The notes: generated by a model from the sequence alone, not told the origin. Counted from the stretch's first letter, positions 15,826 through 25,326 are shown. The stretch is DNA of 41,914 nucleotides from JBKPCD01 sp046727175 (GCA_046727175.1 JBKPCD010000166.1:1-41914); one strand, 5' to 3'. Translations and numbers: made by a program.

Positions 15826-17232
15826 ATGATCTCCGCGGCCGATCTGCTCGGCGCGATGCTGGGGACGCTGTTCCTGACGCTCGGTCTCGCCGCCACCGCG
15901 GCGAGCGCCTTCCGGACCGCGCGCCGCGACCGCACGCTGCTGTGGTTCGGCGTGTTCACGGCGTTGTACGGCGCCAGGCTCATCGGTCGCAGCCACGCCG
16001 TGCAGGAGGTGCTGCCGTTCGCCATGTCCACCTGGCAGATCGAACGTGACGTGATCACGTACGTGATTCTCGTTCCCGCCGCCCTCCTCACAGCGTCCGT
16101 GCTCGACACCGGATGGCGCCGCGCGGTGGACGCGTTGTGGATCGCCGACGCGGTGGCCGCAGCGGGTTGCATCGCATGGGATATCGTTGTCGGACGAACC
16201 GGCACCGCGATGGGGGCCAACCGCGTCGTCGTCATCGCGAACCTCTTGGTCGCGCTCGTCTCGGTGGGCCTCGATACGCGACGCCGCCGCTGGACGCGAG
16301 ACGGCTGGATCGTCCTGGCCGGAGCGTTCGTGTTCGGCGCGGTAGCCGCCTTGGAGACGATTCGCGGCGGAATGTTCGGATGGATCGATGCCGAACCGTT
16401 CGCGATGCTCGTCCTCGTCCTCTGCCTCGGGTACGTCGTCCTCAAGCACGTGTTTCATTCGGAACGCCGAATCGCGGTGGTCGGGCAGGAGCTGGCGACG
16501 GCGCGGCAGATTCAACAGTCCATCCTCCCGGACCGTCCCCCCTCCGTCCCCGGACTGTCGATCGCGACGCACTACGACGCGATGGCGGAAGTTGCAGGCG
16601 ACATCTTCGACTTCGTCGTCACTCCGTCCGGTCAATTGGGTGTGCTCGTCGCCGACGTCTCAGGACACGGCGTGCCGGCCGCACTGATCGCCTCGATGGT
16701 GAAGATTGCTCTGGCGGTGCAGGAAAATGAGGTCCACGATCCCGGAGTCGTTCTCACGCGGATGAATCGCGCTCTGTGCGGCCGGTTCGAGCTCGCCTAC
16801 GTGACGGCGATGTTCGCGGTGATCGATCCCGTGGCGCGCACGCTCACGTACGCCGTCGCCGGCCATCCGTCTCCCCTGCTGCTCCGCGCGGGCGGCCGCC
16901 TCGAATCGCTTGATCATCGCGGCGTGGTCCTCGGCTTTCTGCCCGACGCGAGCTATTCGTCCAGCGTCGTGCACGACCTCTCGGGTGGCGATCGCTTCGT
17001 GTTCTACACAGACGGGATCACCGAGGCCGCTCGCGCCGACGGCGAGTTCTTCGGCGATCGTCAGTTCCAGCGCTTGCTGGCCGCGAGTGAGTCGGAATCC
17101 GCCGATCGCTTCGTGTCAACGCTCGTGGACGCGGCACGGCGGTGGTCCGGTGCGGACTTCGCCGACGACGTCACAGTGGTGGTCGTGGACGTAGGCGGAG
17201 AGAATTCGGAGGCTAGAGGTCAACCGTGTTGA
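15826..17232 (+). CDS. Membrane-anchored SpoIIE/RsbU-type PP2C phosphatase
   Basis: A 468-residue Ser/Thr phosphatase. Residues 5-210 contain about seven hydrophobic helices (7TM-type sensor region). A short signalling helix (ELATARQIQQSILPDRPP, 222-239) leads into a SpoIIE domain. Metal-binding residues are visible at Asp259 (AGDIFDF), Asp277 (ADVSGHG), Asp396 (FYTDGITEA) and Asp447-448 (FADDVTVVVV), plus AGHPSPLLL. Such enzymes dephosphorylate anti-sigma antagonists in partner-switching control of general stress or sigma factors. No anti-sigma or STAS gene is adjacent, so the partner is elsewhere. Divergent from the DUF4239-like gene, sharing a 148-base promoter region. Confidence 0.9.
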   Translation: MISAADLLGAMLGTLFLTLGLAATAASAFRTARRDRTLLWFGVFTALYGARLIGRSHAVQEVLPFAMSTWQIERDVITYVILVPAALLTASVLDTGWRRAVDALWIADAVAAAGCIAWDIVVGRTGTAMGANRVVVIANLLVALVSVGLDTRRRRWTRDGWIVLAGAFVFGAVAALETIRGGMFGWIDAEPFAMLVLVLCLGYVVLKHVFHSERRIAVVGQELATARQIQQSILPDRPPSVPGLSIATHYDAMAEVAGDIFDFVVTPSGQLGVLVADVSGHGVPAALIASMVKIALAVQENEVHDPGVVLTRMNRALCGRFELAYVTAMFAVIDPVARTLTYAVAGHPSPLLLRAGGRLESLDHRGVVLGFLPDASYSSSVVHDLSGGDRFVFYTDGITEAARADGEFFGDRQFQRLLAASESESADRFVSTLVDAARRWSGADFADDVTVVVVDVGGENSEARGQPC

Positions 17233-17249
17233 GGATGGATAATTGAGCC

Positions 17250-18263
17250 ATGGTCAGCATCGTCGTCGCAACACGAGCAGCTCTGCTGATCGCTCGGCGC
17301 GGATCAACCTGGACGGTCGACGAACACCTGCGTGGACAATCGTCTGAATGTACGGCGGTCGACCCGCGCGACCCGGCTCGAGTCTACTGCGGAACTGCCC
17401 GTGCCGGTCTCTTCCGAAGCCGCGACAGCGGGCGAAACTGGGAACCCGTCGGACGGGGCATCGACCACCCCATGGTCACCGCGGTTGCCGTCAGTCATGC
17501 AGAGCGGGTCGACGGTTTCGGGATTGTCTATGCCGGCACCGAACCAAGTGCGGTGTTTCGCTCCGAGACTGGCGGGGATACCTGGGAGGACCTCGCGGGG
17601 CTGCGCGCGCTGCCTTCAGCCTCCACCTGGAGCTTTCCGCCACGGCCACATACGCACCACGTTCGGTGGATCGAAGCGGATATCAGCGCCACGGGCCGCG
17701 TCTTCGTCGCGATCGAGGCCGGCGCTCTCGTGCGCACGTTCGACGGCGGACGGACGTGGCGTGATCGCGTTCGGGGCGGTCCGTACGACACGCACACGGC
17801 GGCGACGCACCCGCTGGCACCGGGGCGGATCTATTCGGCCGCGGGCGATGGGTACTTTGAAAGTACCGATGCCGGGGATTCGTGGAGATCGCCCGAGGAT
17901 GGGTTGCAACACCTCTACCTCGTCGCCGTTGCCGTGGATCCGGCGGATCCGGACAGCGTGGTGGTATCCGCCACAGACGGCCCTGGGTCCGCCTATCGGT
18001 CGCAAGGGGCCCAGGCGTACGTCTATCGGAGGACCGGCCGCACGCGATGGGAGCAGGCGATGAGCGGACTGCCACAGGCCGACGGCACGACGGCGAGCCG
18101 CTTCGCCACTCACGCTAATCAACCAGGCATCATCTACGCCGCCAACAACCGCGGCCTCTTCAGATCCGATGATGCAGGACGGAGTTGGAAGGCCCTGGAG
18201 GTTCCCTGGCCAGAGCCCGGGCTTGCAGACGGAGTGCAGGCGCTTGCCTGTGTTCCGGAGTGA
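17250..18263 (+). CDS. Asp-box (BNR/sortilin-type) beta-propeller protein
   Basis: A 337-residue protein built of Asp-box repeats with the SxDxGxxW pattern: RSRDSGRNWE, RSETGGDTWE, RTFDGGRTWR, ESTDAGDSWR and RSDDAGRSWK. This is five clear boxes, with a sixth degenerate blade near TGRTRWEQ, consistent with a six- or seven-bladed sialidase/VPS10-type propeller. No signal peptide is evident, so it may be cytoplasmic. Known relatives are usually annotated as exo-alpha-sialidase-like or WD40/YVTN proteins with no tested activity. It begins 17 bases after the phosphatase stop, suggesting co-transcription, but a functional link is only positional. Confidence 0.8.
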   Translation: MVSIVVATRAALLIARRGSTWTVDEHLRGQSSECTAVDPRDPARVYCGTARAGLFRSRDSGRNWEPVGRGIDHPMVTAVAVSHAERVDGFGIVYAGTEPSAVFRSETGGDTWEDLAGLRALPSASTWSFPPRPHTHHVRWIEADISATGRVFVAIEAGALVRTFDGGRTWRDRVRGGPYDTHTAATHPLAPGRIYSAAGDGYFESTDAGDSWRSPEDGLQHLYLVAVAVDPADPDSVVVSATDGPGSAYRSQGAQAYVYRRTGRTRWEQAMSGLPQADGTTASRFATHANQPGIIYAANNRGLFRSDDAGRSWKALEVPWPEPGLADGVQALACVPE

Positions 18264-18642
18264 CGAGGCGCGCGCATCCCTGACGCGCACGGAGCGTTCG
18301 AGAGCGCATGAGGGGACACAAATCGCAGCGACAGCCAAACACGATCCGGCGACGCCTGTGCCGCTCTGTTCGTCTTGCTCATCACGACCGCATAGTCGTT
18401 TCATAAACCGTGGGGTCTGACGTCGCACGGTCTCCCGAGGTCTTCGCTCTGCAGCTCGTACAGGTTAGAATTCCTGACGGCTGAGTTTCGCCGTTCGGCG
18501 AAAACCGGACTTTCCAGGGCAGGAGACTACTGGCGGTGGCGTGGCCTGGCGCTGAGCGCACCGTCTCCCGGGGGTGATCGTCCCCGAGCTGTAGAACAAG
18601 GATAACGGCGTTGATCGTTGCGCCTCGTTGAGGAAGAGATCG
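18264..18642. other. Long leader region before the ABC importer, with hairpins
   Basis: There is no gene in this stretch. TTTCGCCGTTCGGCGAAA at 18486-18503 folds into a perfect 8-bp stem with a two-base loop. Further stems are possible around GGGGGTGATCGTCCCC near 18572. CTGAG occurs twice, but the full thiamine-pyrophosphate riboswitch core is not present. The leader could be a regulatory RNA for the importer or just promoter DNA. Confidence 0.4.
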
Positions 18643-19698
18643 ATGACCAGACTGCGCCAAGCAGCGCGCCGCGCCGCCGTATACGCGCTGGCAACGGGTG
18701 TCCTGGCCGCATGCACCGCCACGGGAGACGCGCAGCAGGTCACGAAGATTCGCTTCCAGCTCGATTGGCGCTTCGAAGGCCCGTCAGCGCTGTTCCTGCT
18801 GCCGGCTGCGAAGGGTTACTTCAAGCAGGAAGGACTCGACGTCACGATCGACGCCGGCAACGGCTCGGCCGGCGCGGTGAACCGGGTAGCGTCCGGAACG
18901 TACGACATGGGGTTCGCCGACATCAGCGCGCTCATCGAATTTCTGGCATCGAACCGGGACAATCCGGCGGCGCGTATGCAGGCTGTTTACATGCTCTATG
19001 ACGAAACGCCCGCAGCCGTGTTCGTGCTCAAGAGCTCTGGCATCACAAAGCCTTCGGATCTGATGGGCAAAACGATGGGAGCGCCGATCTTCGACGCCGG
19101 CCGAAAGACGTTCCCACTCTTCGTCAAGGCGAACAAGCTTGATCCGGACAGGATCAAATGGCAGAGCATGGATGCGCCGCTGCGCGAAACGATGCTCGCG
19201 CGGGGGGAGGTGGACGGCATCACCGGGTTTTACTTCACGAGCCTCTTGAATCTGAACGCCCGCGGCGTAAAGGATGACGAAGTCGTGGTCTTCAAGTATG
19301 CCGATCATGGTGTCAGGCTGTACGGCAACGCGGTCCTCGCCAATCAGAAGTTCATCGATCGTCATCCGACGGCGATCAGCGCCTTCCTTCGTGCGCTTAC
19401 GAGGGGCGTGCGTGAGGTACTCGCCGATCCAGACGGTGCCATCAGGTACGTCAACGAGCGCGATCCGCTCATCGACGCGGCGCTCGAGCGTCGTCGCTTG
19501 CGCCTTGCTATCGACACCGTGATTGCGACACCAGCCGTCAAGGCAAACGGCATTGGTGCCGCCGATCGCCAGAAATTGCAGGCGACGGTGGCGCAGGTGG
19601 TGGAGGCGTTCAATCTCCAGACGGTGCCGAGCGCTGACGCCCTCTTCAATTCAAGTTTCTTGCCGGCTGCGAGCGAGCGACAGATTCAGGTGAAATAG
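18643..19698 (+). CDS. NMT1/THI5-type ABC importer substrate-binding lipoprotein
   Basis: A 351-residue periplasmic binding protein. A basic n-region and hydrophobic stretch end in a lipobox (TGVLAAC), so it is probably a lipoprotein anchored near Cys24. The NMT1/THI5-like fold is shown by KIRFQLDWRFEGPSALFLLP, AKGYFKQEGLDVTIDAGNG and VASGTYDMGFADISALIEF. Family members bind taurine, nitrate, aromatic sulphonates or thiamine precursors; the LDW-F motif near the start of the mature protein resembles pyrimidine-precursor binders, but the ligand is not certain. ATG 18643 follows GAGGAAGAG. First gene of a three-gene operon. Confidence 0.88.
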   Translation: MTRLRQAARRAAVYALATGVLAACTATGDAQQVTKIRFQLDWRFEGPSALFLLPAAKGYFKQEGLDVTIDAGNGSAGAVNRVASGTYDMGFADISALIEFLASNRDNPAARMQAVYMLYDETPAAVFVLKSSGITKPSDLMGKTMGAPIFDAGRKTFPLFVKANKLDPDRIKWQSMDAPLRETMLARGEVDGITGFYFTSLLNLNARGVKDDEVVVFKYADHGVRLYGNAVLANQKFIDRHPTAISAFLRALTRGVREVLADPDGAIRYVNERDPLIDAALERRRLRLAIDTVIATPAVKANGIGAADRQKLQATVAQVVEAFNLQTVPSADALFNSSFLPAASERQIQVK

Positions 19699-19745
19699 CG
19701 CCCTCGTCCGGCAAAGCTCTGTGAGCCATCAGGGAGAATCGAGCG

Positions 19746-20531
19746 TTGGCCCCGGTATTCGTCGACTTCGACCGTGTGTGTCTCGCCTATGACGCGGCCA
19801 GTGGGAATGCGGTCGAAGACGTCACGTTGCGCATTCAACAGGGCGATTTCGTCGCCATCGTCGGGCCATCAGGATGCGGCAAGTCGACGTTCATGAAGCT
19901 TTGCAGTGGTTTGCGTGCACCCACGCAAGGCACGGTGGTCGTGGGCGGCAGAGAAGTGGCCGGGCCTCTCACGATCGTAGGGATGGCGTTCCAGGCACCG
20001 AATCTGTTGCCGTGGCGCACGACACTTGACAACGTGCTGCTGCCGCTGGAGATCGTCGAGCCGTATCGATCGAACTTCAAGCGCAAGCGCGCGGAATACG
20101 CCGAACGCGCGAAAGCGTTGCTCAAGACCGTCGGTCTCGAAAGCAGCGAACCCAAATTCCCCTGGCAGTTGTCCGGCGGCATGCAGCAGCGCACATCGAT
20201 TTGTCGTGCGCTCATCCATGAGCCCAAGCTGCTGATGCTCGACGAGCCGTTTAGTGCGCTCGACACCTTCACGCGCGAAGAGCTCTGGTGTGTGCTGCAC
20301 GATCTCTGGGCGGCAAAGCGCTTCACGGTCGTGCTCGTCACACACGACTTGCGGGAAGCCACGTTTCTTGCCAATAGGGTGTACTGCATGAGCGGGCGGC
20401 CTGGTCGAATCGTCGCCGCAAGAGAGATCGACCTGCCGCGGCCGCGCGATTTGGAGACGACGTATACGGACAAGTTCACACAGATCGTGCACGACCTGCG
20501 CGAGCACATCGGGCGCATCCGCAAGGCCTGA
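19746..20531 (+). CDS. ABC importer ATPase (NitT/TauT type)
   Basis: A 261-residue ATPase powering the importer. It has Walker A GPSGCGKST, Q-loop within MAFQAPNLLPWRT, signature LSGGMQQR, Walker B LLMLDEPFSALD and switch His in VLVTHDLREA. The NLLPW-T block after the Q-loop is typical of the nitrate/sulphonate/taurine subfamily. The start is TTG 19746 with AGGGAGA about 8 bases upstream; no ATG nearby keeps the N-terminal strand. It lies 47 bases after the binding protein and 7 bases before the permease. Confidence 0.93.
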   Translation: MAPVFVDFDRVCLAYDAASGNAVEDVTLRIQQGDFVAIVGPSGCGKSTFMKLCSGLRAPTQGTVVVGGREVAGPLTIVGMAFQAPNLLPWRTTLDNVLLPLEIVEPYRSNFKRKRAEYAERAKALLKTVGLESSEPKFPWQLSGGMQQRTSICRALIHEPKLLMLDEPFSALDTFTREELWCVLHDLWAAKRFTVVLVTHDLREATFLANRVYCMSGRPGRIVAAREIDLPRPRDLETTYTDKFTQIVHDLREHIGRIRKA

Positions 20532-20538
20532 GAGGCGT

Positions 20539-21312
20539 ATGGCGACAAACCGAAAACTCGAAGTGTGGGCTCCATGGCTGACGTTCGCCGCGATCGTCAT
20601 CGTATGGCAGTTGATCGTCACGGGTTTTGGCGTCTCGCCCTTCATCTTCCCGGGCCCGTGGGCCATCGCGACGTCGCTTGTCGCATTCGCGGGCCCGATC
20701 GGCCAGCATGCTTGGAGAACCTTCTGGACGACGATGGTGGGTTTCGGCCTGGGCGTGGTGATCGGATTGCTGCTCGGTTTCGTGATCGGCTCGTCACGTT
20801 TCGTCTACAAGTCGCTGTACCCGCTTCTCGTCGGCTTCAACTCGATTCCCAAGTCAGCGTTCGTACCTCTGCTCGTCGTGTGGTTCGGCATCGGCACGGT
20901 GCCGGCAATACTCACCGCGTTCCTGATCTGCTTCTTCCCAGTCGTCGTGAACGTCGCAACTGGCCTCGTCACGCTGGAGCCCGAGCTCGAGGACGTACTG
21001 CGCGCACTCGGGGCGAAGCGCACGGACGTGATCTTCAAGGTCGGCCTGCCGCGTTCGCTGCCATACTTCTTCGCCTCGTTGAAGGTGGCCATCACATTGG
21101 CGTTCGTAGGGGCAGTGGTGTCCGAAACCGTTGCGGCGAACGAAGGCATCGGCTACCTGATGATGTCTGCTGGATCGTCGATGCGCATGCCGCTCGTGTT
21201 TGCCGGATTGGTCGTCATCAGCGTCATGGCGATGGTCATGTACGAGACGTTCGCCTTACTCGAACGCCGCATGACCGGTTGGGCCACGCGAGGGATGAAT
21301 GCCGACACGTGA
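20539..21312 (+). CDS. ABC importer permease (NitT/TauT type)
   Basis: A 257-residue inner-membrane permease with about six helices, including WLTFAAIVIVWQLIVTGFGV and LGVVIGLLLGFVIGSS. The BPD_transp_1 fold is shown by NSIPKSAFVPLLVVWFGIG and the EAA loop LRALGAKRTDVIFKVGLPRS. The ATG at 20539 follows GAGAGGC. It completes a single-permease importer with the two genes before it. It probably works as a homodimer, as in SsuC and TauC. Confidence 0.93.
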   Translation: MATNRKLEVWAPWLTFAAIVIVWQLIVTGFGVSPFIFPGPWAIATSLVAFAGPIGQHAWRTFWTTMVGFGLGVVIGLLLGFVIGSSRFVYKSLYPLLVGFNSIPKSAFVPLLVVWFGIGTVPAILTAFLICFFPVVVNVATGLVTLEPELEDVLRALGAKRTDVIFKVGLPRSLPYFFASLKVAITLAFVGAVVSETVAANEGIGYLMMSAGSSMRMPLVFAGLVVISVMAMVMYETFALLERRMTGWATRGMNADT

Positions 21313-21481
21313 GACACGTGGTTCCAACCCCTTCTCGGATTCATCCAGTGAAGCCTGCGGCGTGCCGATCAACGCCAAGATTTCGGCGGACGGCAGCGCC
21401 GCCCAGTTTTCACCCTTCCGGCGGCCAGGACGCGTCTGATCACCGCACGACTCGCGTTCGCGACCGGATTATCCTGACGAA

Positions 21482-22321
21482 GTGCCAGAGCTCCCGGAAG
21501 TCGAAGCCGTGCGTCGTTACCTCGAGCCGTACGTGATGCACCAGCAAATCGCCCGCGTGTATCTGCGGCGCGCCGACCTTCGCAGTCCGTTTCCTCGTGG
21601 GTTCCGGCGACGGCTCGAAGGGCAGACCGTCGACTCGGTGATGCGACGCGCGAAGTATCTCCTGGTCACGTTGTCCTCCCGCGACACGCTGCTGATGCAT
21701 CTCGGCATGTCGGGCTCGTTCCGGGTCGACGGGCCGGAAGATGCGAGCTTAGACCGAGGCGATCATCCGGCCGGGCCCGGTCTGCACGATCACGTCGTAT
21801 TCCGGATGGCGTCCGGCGCCGTCGTGACGTTCAACGATCCACGGCGCTTTGGTTCGATGGATCTGCTGACACCGGTGCAGCTCGCGCGGCACCCCGTGCT
21901 CAGCCGGCTTGGTCCGGAGCCGCTGTCGTCCGCGTTCGACGCCGCGACGCTCGCGCGCGCATGCACAGGGAAGAAGGTGTCCCTGAAGCTCGGGCTGCTC
22001 GATCAGCGTGTCGTCGCAGGCCTTGGCAATATCTACGCGAGCGAGGCGCTGCACGTCGCCGGATTGTCGCCGTTCCGCCGCGCTTCGATAATTGCGACGC
22101 TGTCAGGCGCACCGCGCGACAGCGCGGTCCGGCTGGTGCGGGCGATCAAACGCGTGCTCGCTCAGGCAATCGATCGCCAGATCCGCGACTCTCGATCCTC
22201 GAGGTTCAGGGTCTACGATCGCGAAGGCGAGCGCTGCCCGCGCGCTGGATGTGCGGGCATTATCGCGCGGCGCTCACAGGCCGGGCGTTCGACGTTTTAT
22301 TGTCCGGTATGTCAGAAGTAG
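21482..22321 (+). CDS. mutM: Formamidopyrimidine-DNA glycosylase
   Basis: Base-excision repair enzyme removing oxidised purines such as 8-oxoguanine. The GTG at 21482 begins the diagnostic MPELPEVEAVRR; after Met removal Pro2 is the catalytic nucleophile and Glu3 the acid. Lys58 (RRAKYLL) is the conserved lesion-side lysine, and LLMHLGMSGSF, NDPRRFGSM and LGNIYASEAL are all present. The zinc finger at the C-terminus reads CPRAGC...YCPVC, with four rather than the usual two residues between the first two cysteines. At 279 residues the length is normal. It stands alone. Confidence 0.95.
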   Translation: MPELPEVEAVRRYLEPYVMHQQIARVYLRRADLRSPFPRGFRRRLEGQTVDSVMRRAKYLLVTLSSRDTLLMHLGMSGSFRVDGPEDASLDRGDHPAGPGLHDHVVFRMASGAVVTFNDPRRFGSMDLLTPVQLARHPVLSRLGPEPLSSAFDAATLARACTGKKVSLKLGLLDQRVVAGLGNIYASEALHVAGLSPFRRASIIATLSGAPRDSAVRLVRAIKRVLAQAIDRQIRDSRSSRFRVYDREGERCPRAGCAGIIARRSQAGRSTFYCPVCQK

Positions 22322-22660
22322 GCGGCGCCTGATCGAGCGACTCGCGGCAGCATCGGTGCTCGCGGGCCGCGTGAGACTAACGTCAACGCCAGTCGTCTCG
22401 CACGCGTCAACGTGCTGAGGCAGGCGAAGGCCTGGCTCTTCCCGAGCTCAGACAGACGAAGCCAACTTCTTCGACATAGCGCGGCGCTCGCCCATAACCT
22501 ACACGGTGTCAGTACCTTATCAGTTTTCGCCCGACGGCCTTCGCACTTCGAGTCTCGTCTCATGTGCCAAGGTTGAGCACATGCACCCTGTCATCAGCGC
22601 TTCATCTGTGCGCGCGTAACATCCCGATCGCGAGCCTTCTCTCGACGCACGTCCACGACA
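22322..22660. other. Gene-free stretch between mutM and the TonB-receptor-like gene
   Basis: I see no convincing coding frame, RNA gene or repeat here. It probably carries the promoter of the downstream receptor gene; no clear -35/-10 pair stood out. Confidence 0.5.
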
Positions 22661-25234
22661 TTGCTAAGCTCGCTTATTCGATTGTCGTTCCGTCCTCTCT
22701 TCGGATCTTTGGTGACCATGCCGCTCGTGCTTGCAATCCTCATCATTTGTACGTGCGCTCCCAGCACCGCGTCAGCGGCGCCATCGGGGCGTTCGCTCGC
22801 TCGTCTCGGCTCGGGTACTCAGGCAAGCGCGCCGCAGACTACCACCTCACAGTCCCCGACCTCCGGTCCTGGACAAGTGAGTGTGACTCTCGCGCTCGAG
22901 GGCTTGCGCGTTCCGGCCGTGAAGGTGGCGTTGCGGAACGTCGACGGCAATATCGTGGTCGCGCAGACCACCAGCGACTCGATCGGGGAGGTGACGTTTC
23001 CAGATGTGCCGCCGGGTCGGTATGTCGTGCGCTCTACCCGCGACGGGTTCGCCGACAACGAGTCGGCGCCGTTCACCGTGAAGAGCGGCCTGACGGAGCG
23101 CGTGCTCGTCGAGATGCGATTGACGTTCGTACGCGAGAGCGTGGATGTTATCGTGCCTGCCAACTCGCCAACCGAGAGCCTGCAGCCCGTCGCGGTCAGC
23201 GATTTGCTCAACGGCGCGAAGATGGACATCCAGCCGCTTGCCGGAGACGACTTTCAGTCTCTCCTGACAGTACTTCCGAGCGTCATCCGCGGCCCGGAGG
23301 GCCGGTTGCGCATCAAGGGCGGAGCTCCAACGACCGGTGCACTTCAGATGAGCAGCGCCAGCCTCAACGATCCGTCGTCGGGGGATTTCGATCTGGAGCT
23401 GCCGAGCGGCGCCGTGGAATCCGTCGAAGTGCTGTCCAATCCGTTTGCCGCGGAATACGGCCGATTCTCGACGAGCGTTACGCAGGTCCGCACCAAACGA
23501 GGGACCAACGAGTGGGTCATCAAACCCGACAACCTCGTTCCCGGTTTCGGGAAGGGCTTCGCGTTCGTCAACAAATTCGAGCCGCGGCTTTCGATCTCAG
23601 GGCCGCTCAAGCAGGATCGGGTGTTGTTCGGCCAGTACTTCCAGTACCGGTACGTCCGAACGCCGGTCAAGAGTCTGGCCGGGGAGCCTCAGATTGGTCT
23701 GGACAGTTTCGATTCGTTCACGCGGATCGACACGGTTTTGTCGACCAGGCATTCGCTGACGGGCGGCCTCATCTACTTCCCCCGAAAAATCACCAACGCG
23801 ACGATGTCGACGTTCCGGCCGCCGGAGACGACGCCGAAGTTCACGCAGGAAGGGTTTTCGGCGGGGGCGGTCGATCGCTTGATCCTGTCAGCGCATGCAG
23901 TCCTCGAATCGACCCTCGCCCTGCGCACCTTCGAGGTCGATCAGAAAACGCAGGGCACGCTGCCGATGGTCTATGCACCGCAGACGCAGAGCGGCAACTT
24001 CTTCAGTCGTCAGGAGCGCAACGTCAGGAGCGTGCAATTGGTCGAGGCCCTGACGTTCTCGAAGGACAACTTGTGGGGGCAGCACGTGTTCAAGGTCGGG
24101 TTGGATCTCCAGCACTCGAGGTTTGATGGCGACAACTTCAGTCATGAAGTCGACGCTGTTCGCCTCGACGGATCGCTCGCCGAACGGACGGCCTACTCTC
24201 CGCTCCTGACGCATCCTGAGGTCAATGGCACCGAGTTCGCGCTCTTCGCGCAGGATCGCTGGCGCGTCAACGACCGCCTGAACTTCGAATTTGGTCTCCG
24301 CTCAGATCGGGACGACGTCGTCGAGCGCATTAACTATTCGCCGAGAATCGGGATGTCCGTGAGCCTCCTGCCCGAAGGCCGAGGGATTCTTCGTGGAGGG
24401 TTCGGCAAGTTCGCGGAACGCACACCCTTGAACATCGGCGCGTTCACGCAGTACGACGTGCAGACCGTGACCCGGTTCGCCGCCAACGGCACCCCGCTCG
24501 GTTCTCCCGTCACCTTCGCGCACGTCGTAGATGCTGACCTGAAAACTCCCGAGAGCTTCGTGCAGACGGTTGCCTGGGACCAGCGATTCGGCCGAAAGTT
24601 CTTCTTCAAGACGGCCTACCTGCACCGCAACGGATCGCACGCATTCATCGTGGATCCGAATACGAGCCTCGGTGTGCTCACGCTCGCGTCAGCCGGTGAG
24701 TCGAAGTATTGGGAGCTCGAGACCACCGGACGATATCTCGCGAGCGAGCACCGCGACCTGAGCGTATCCTACGTGCGGTCGCACAGCACGCGCGATCTCA
24801 ACGACTACGACCAGTTCTACGGCAACTTCAGAAACCCAATCATTCGACAAAACGAAAACAACCTCAGCCCGACCGACGTGCCGAACCGCTTGATCGTTCG
24901 TGGCACGATCGGCCTGCCAGGCAAGTGGGTGTTCTCGCCGTTGTACGAATGGCGGACAGGGTTCCCCTGGTCGGCTGTGGACGAATTTCAGGATTTCGTC
25001 GGCCCCCGCAACCGCGCCGGCCGGCTGCCGACGGTGAACACGCTCGACTTCACGCTCGCTCGACCCTGGCGCTTCAAGAAGTACACCTTTACGGCCGGTC
25101 TCAAGATTTACAACACGTTCAGCTCGGGCAGCGACCGCGATGTGCAGAACAACATCACGTCACCCGACTTCGGCAAGTTCTACAATCCGATTCAGCGCTC
25201 GATCGGGTTCGTGTTTGGCTCGACTCGCCCGTGA
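22661..25234 (+). CDS. TonB-dependent-receptor-like protein with carboxypeptidase-type domain
   Basis: An 857-residue outer-membrane protein. A signal region (MPLVLAILIICTCAPSTASA) is followed by a low-complexity Ser/Thr linker. A carboxypeptidase-regulatory-like beta-sandwich lies around 70-150 (VSVTLALEGLRVPAVKVALR, VTFPDVPPGRYVVRSTRDGF). A plug-like domain follows (LAGDDFQSLLTVLPSV, RLRIKGGAPTTGAL, VESVEVLSNPFAAEYG), then a long beta-barrel with many aromatic strand ends. This CarboxypepD_reg/plug/barrel order is typical of acidobacterial Oar-like receptors. The start could be TTG 22661 or ATG 22718; the latter directly begins the signal peptide. Ligand unknown. Confidence 0.85.
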   Translation: MLSSLIRLSFRPLFGSLVTMPLVLAILIICTCAPSTASAAPSGRSLARLGSGTQASAPQTTTSQSPTSGPGQVSVTLALEGLRVPAVKVALRNVDGNIVVAQTTSDSIGEVTFPDVPPGRYVVRSTRDGFADNESAPFTVKSGLTERVLVEMRLTFVRESVDVIVPANSPTESLQPVAVSDLLNGAKMDIQPLAGDDFQSLLTVLPSVIRGPEGRLRIKGGAPTTGALQMSSASLNDPSSGDFDLELPSGAVESVEVLSNPFAAEYGRFSTSVTQVRTKRGTNEWVIKPDNLVPGFGKGFAFVNKFEPRLSISGPLKQDRVLFGQYFQYRYVRTPVKSLAGEPQIGLDSFDSFTRIDTVLSTRHSLTGGLIYFPRKITNATMSTFRPPETTPKFTQEGFSAGAVDRLILSAHAVLESTLALRTFEVDQKTQGTLPMVYAPQTQSGNFFSRQERNVRSVQLVEALTFSKDNLWGQHVFKVGLDLQHSRFDGDNFSHEVDAVRLDGSLAERTAYSPLLTHPEVNGTEFALFAQDRWRVNDRLNFEFGLRSDRDDVVERINYSPRIGMSVSLLPEGRGILRGGFGKFAERTPLNIGAFTQYDVQTVTRFAANGTPLGSPVTFAHVVDADLKTPESFVQTVAWDQRFGRKFFFKTAYLHRNGSHAFIVDPNTSLGVLTLASAGESKYWELETTGRYLASEHRDLSVSYVRSHSTRDLNDYDQFYGNFRNPIIRQNENNLSPTDVPNRLIVRGTIGLPGKWVFSPLYEWRTGFPWSAVDEFQDFVGPRNRAGRLPTVNTLDFTLARPWRFKKYTFTAGLKIYNTFSSGSDRDVQNNITSPDFGKFYNPIQRSIGFVFGSTRP

Positions 25235-25303
25235 TCGGCATTCCCTCGTGTTCGACGAGTTTCGGCTGCAGGCGGAATGATGGTTTTTGGGCGTTGTGGC
25301 GCC

Positions 25304-25326
25304 AATATGGCCATGTTGCCCATATT
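25304..25326. terminator. Inverted repeat between convergent genes
   Basis: AATATGG at 25304-25310 pairs with CCATATT at 25320-25326, extendable outward by GGCG/CGCC-like bases. It lies between the convergent receptor and DUF190 genes, where a bidirectional terminator would be expected, but there is no strong T-run. Confidence 0.35.

Noticed and set aside
14886..16445. A 519-codon open minus-strand frame
   Set aside because: Only the part from ATG 15677 has protein-like sequence and a ribosome site. The upstream part is Arg/Thr/Ser-rich and mirrors the divergent phosphatase gene.
18440..18620. Thiamine-pyrophosphate riboswitch before the importer
   Set aside because: CTGAG motifs and a GATAACGGCG-like stretch are present, but the spacing and the full second core (GATAATGCC-GCGTAGGGA) are not.
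22564..24126. A 520-codon plus-strand open frame overlapping the receptor gene
   Set aside because: Arg/Gly-rich, low-complexity composition typical of an antiphase shadow; the receptor frame has a signal peptide and domain order.
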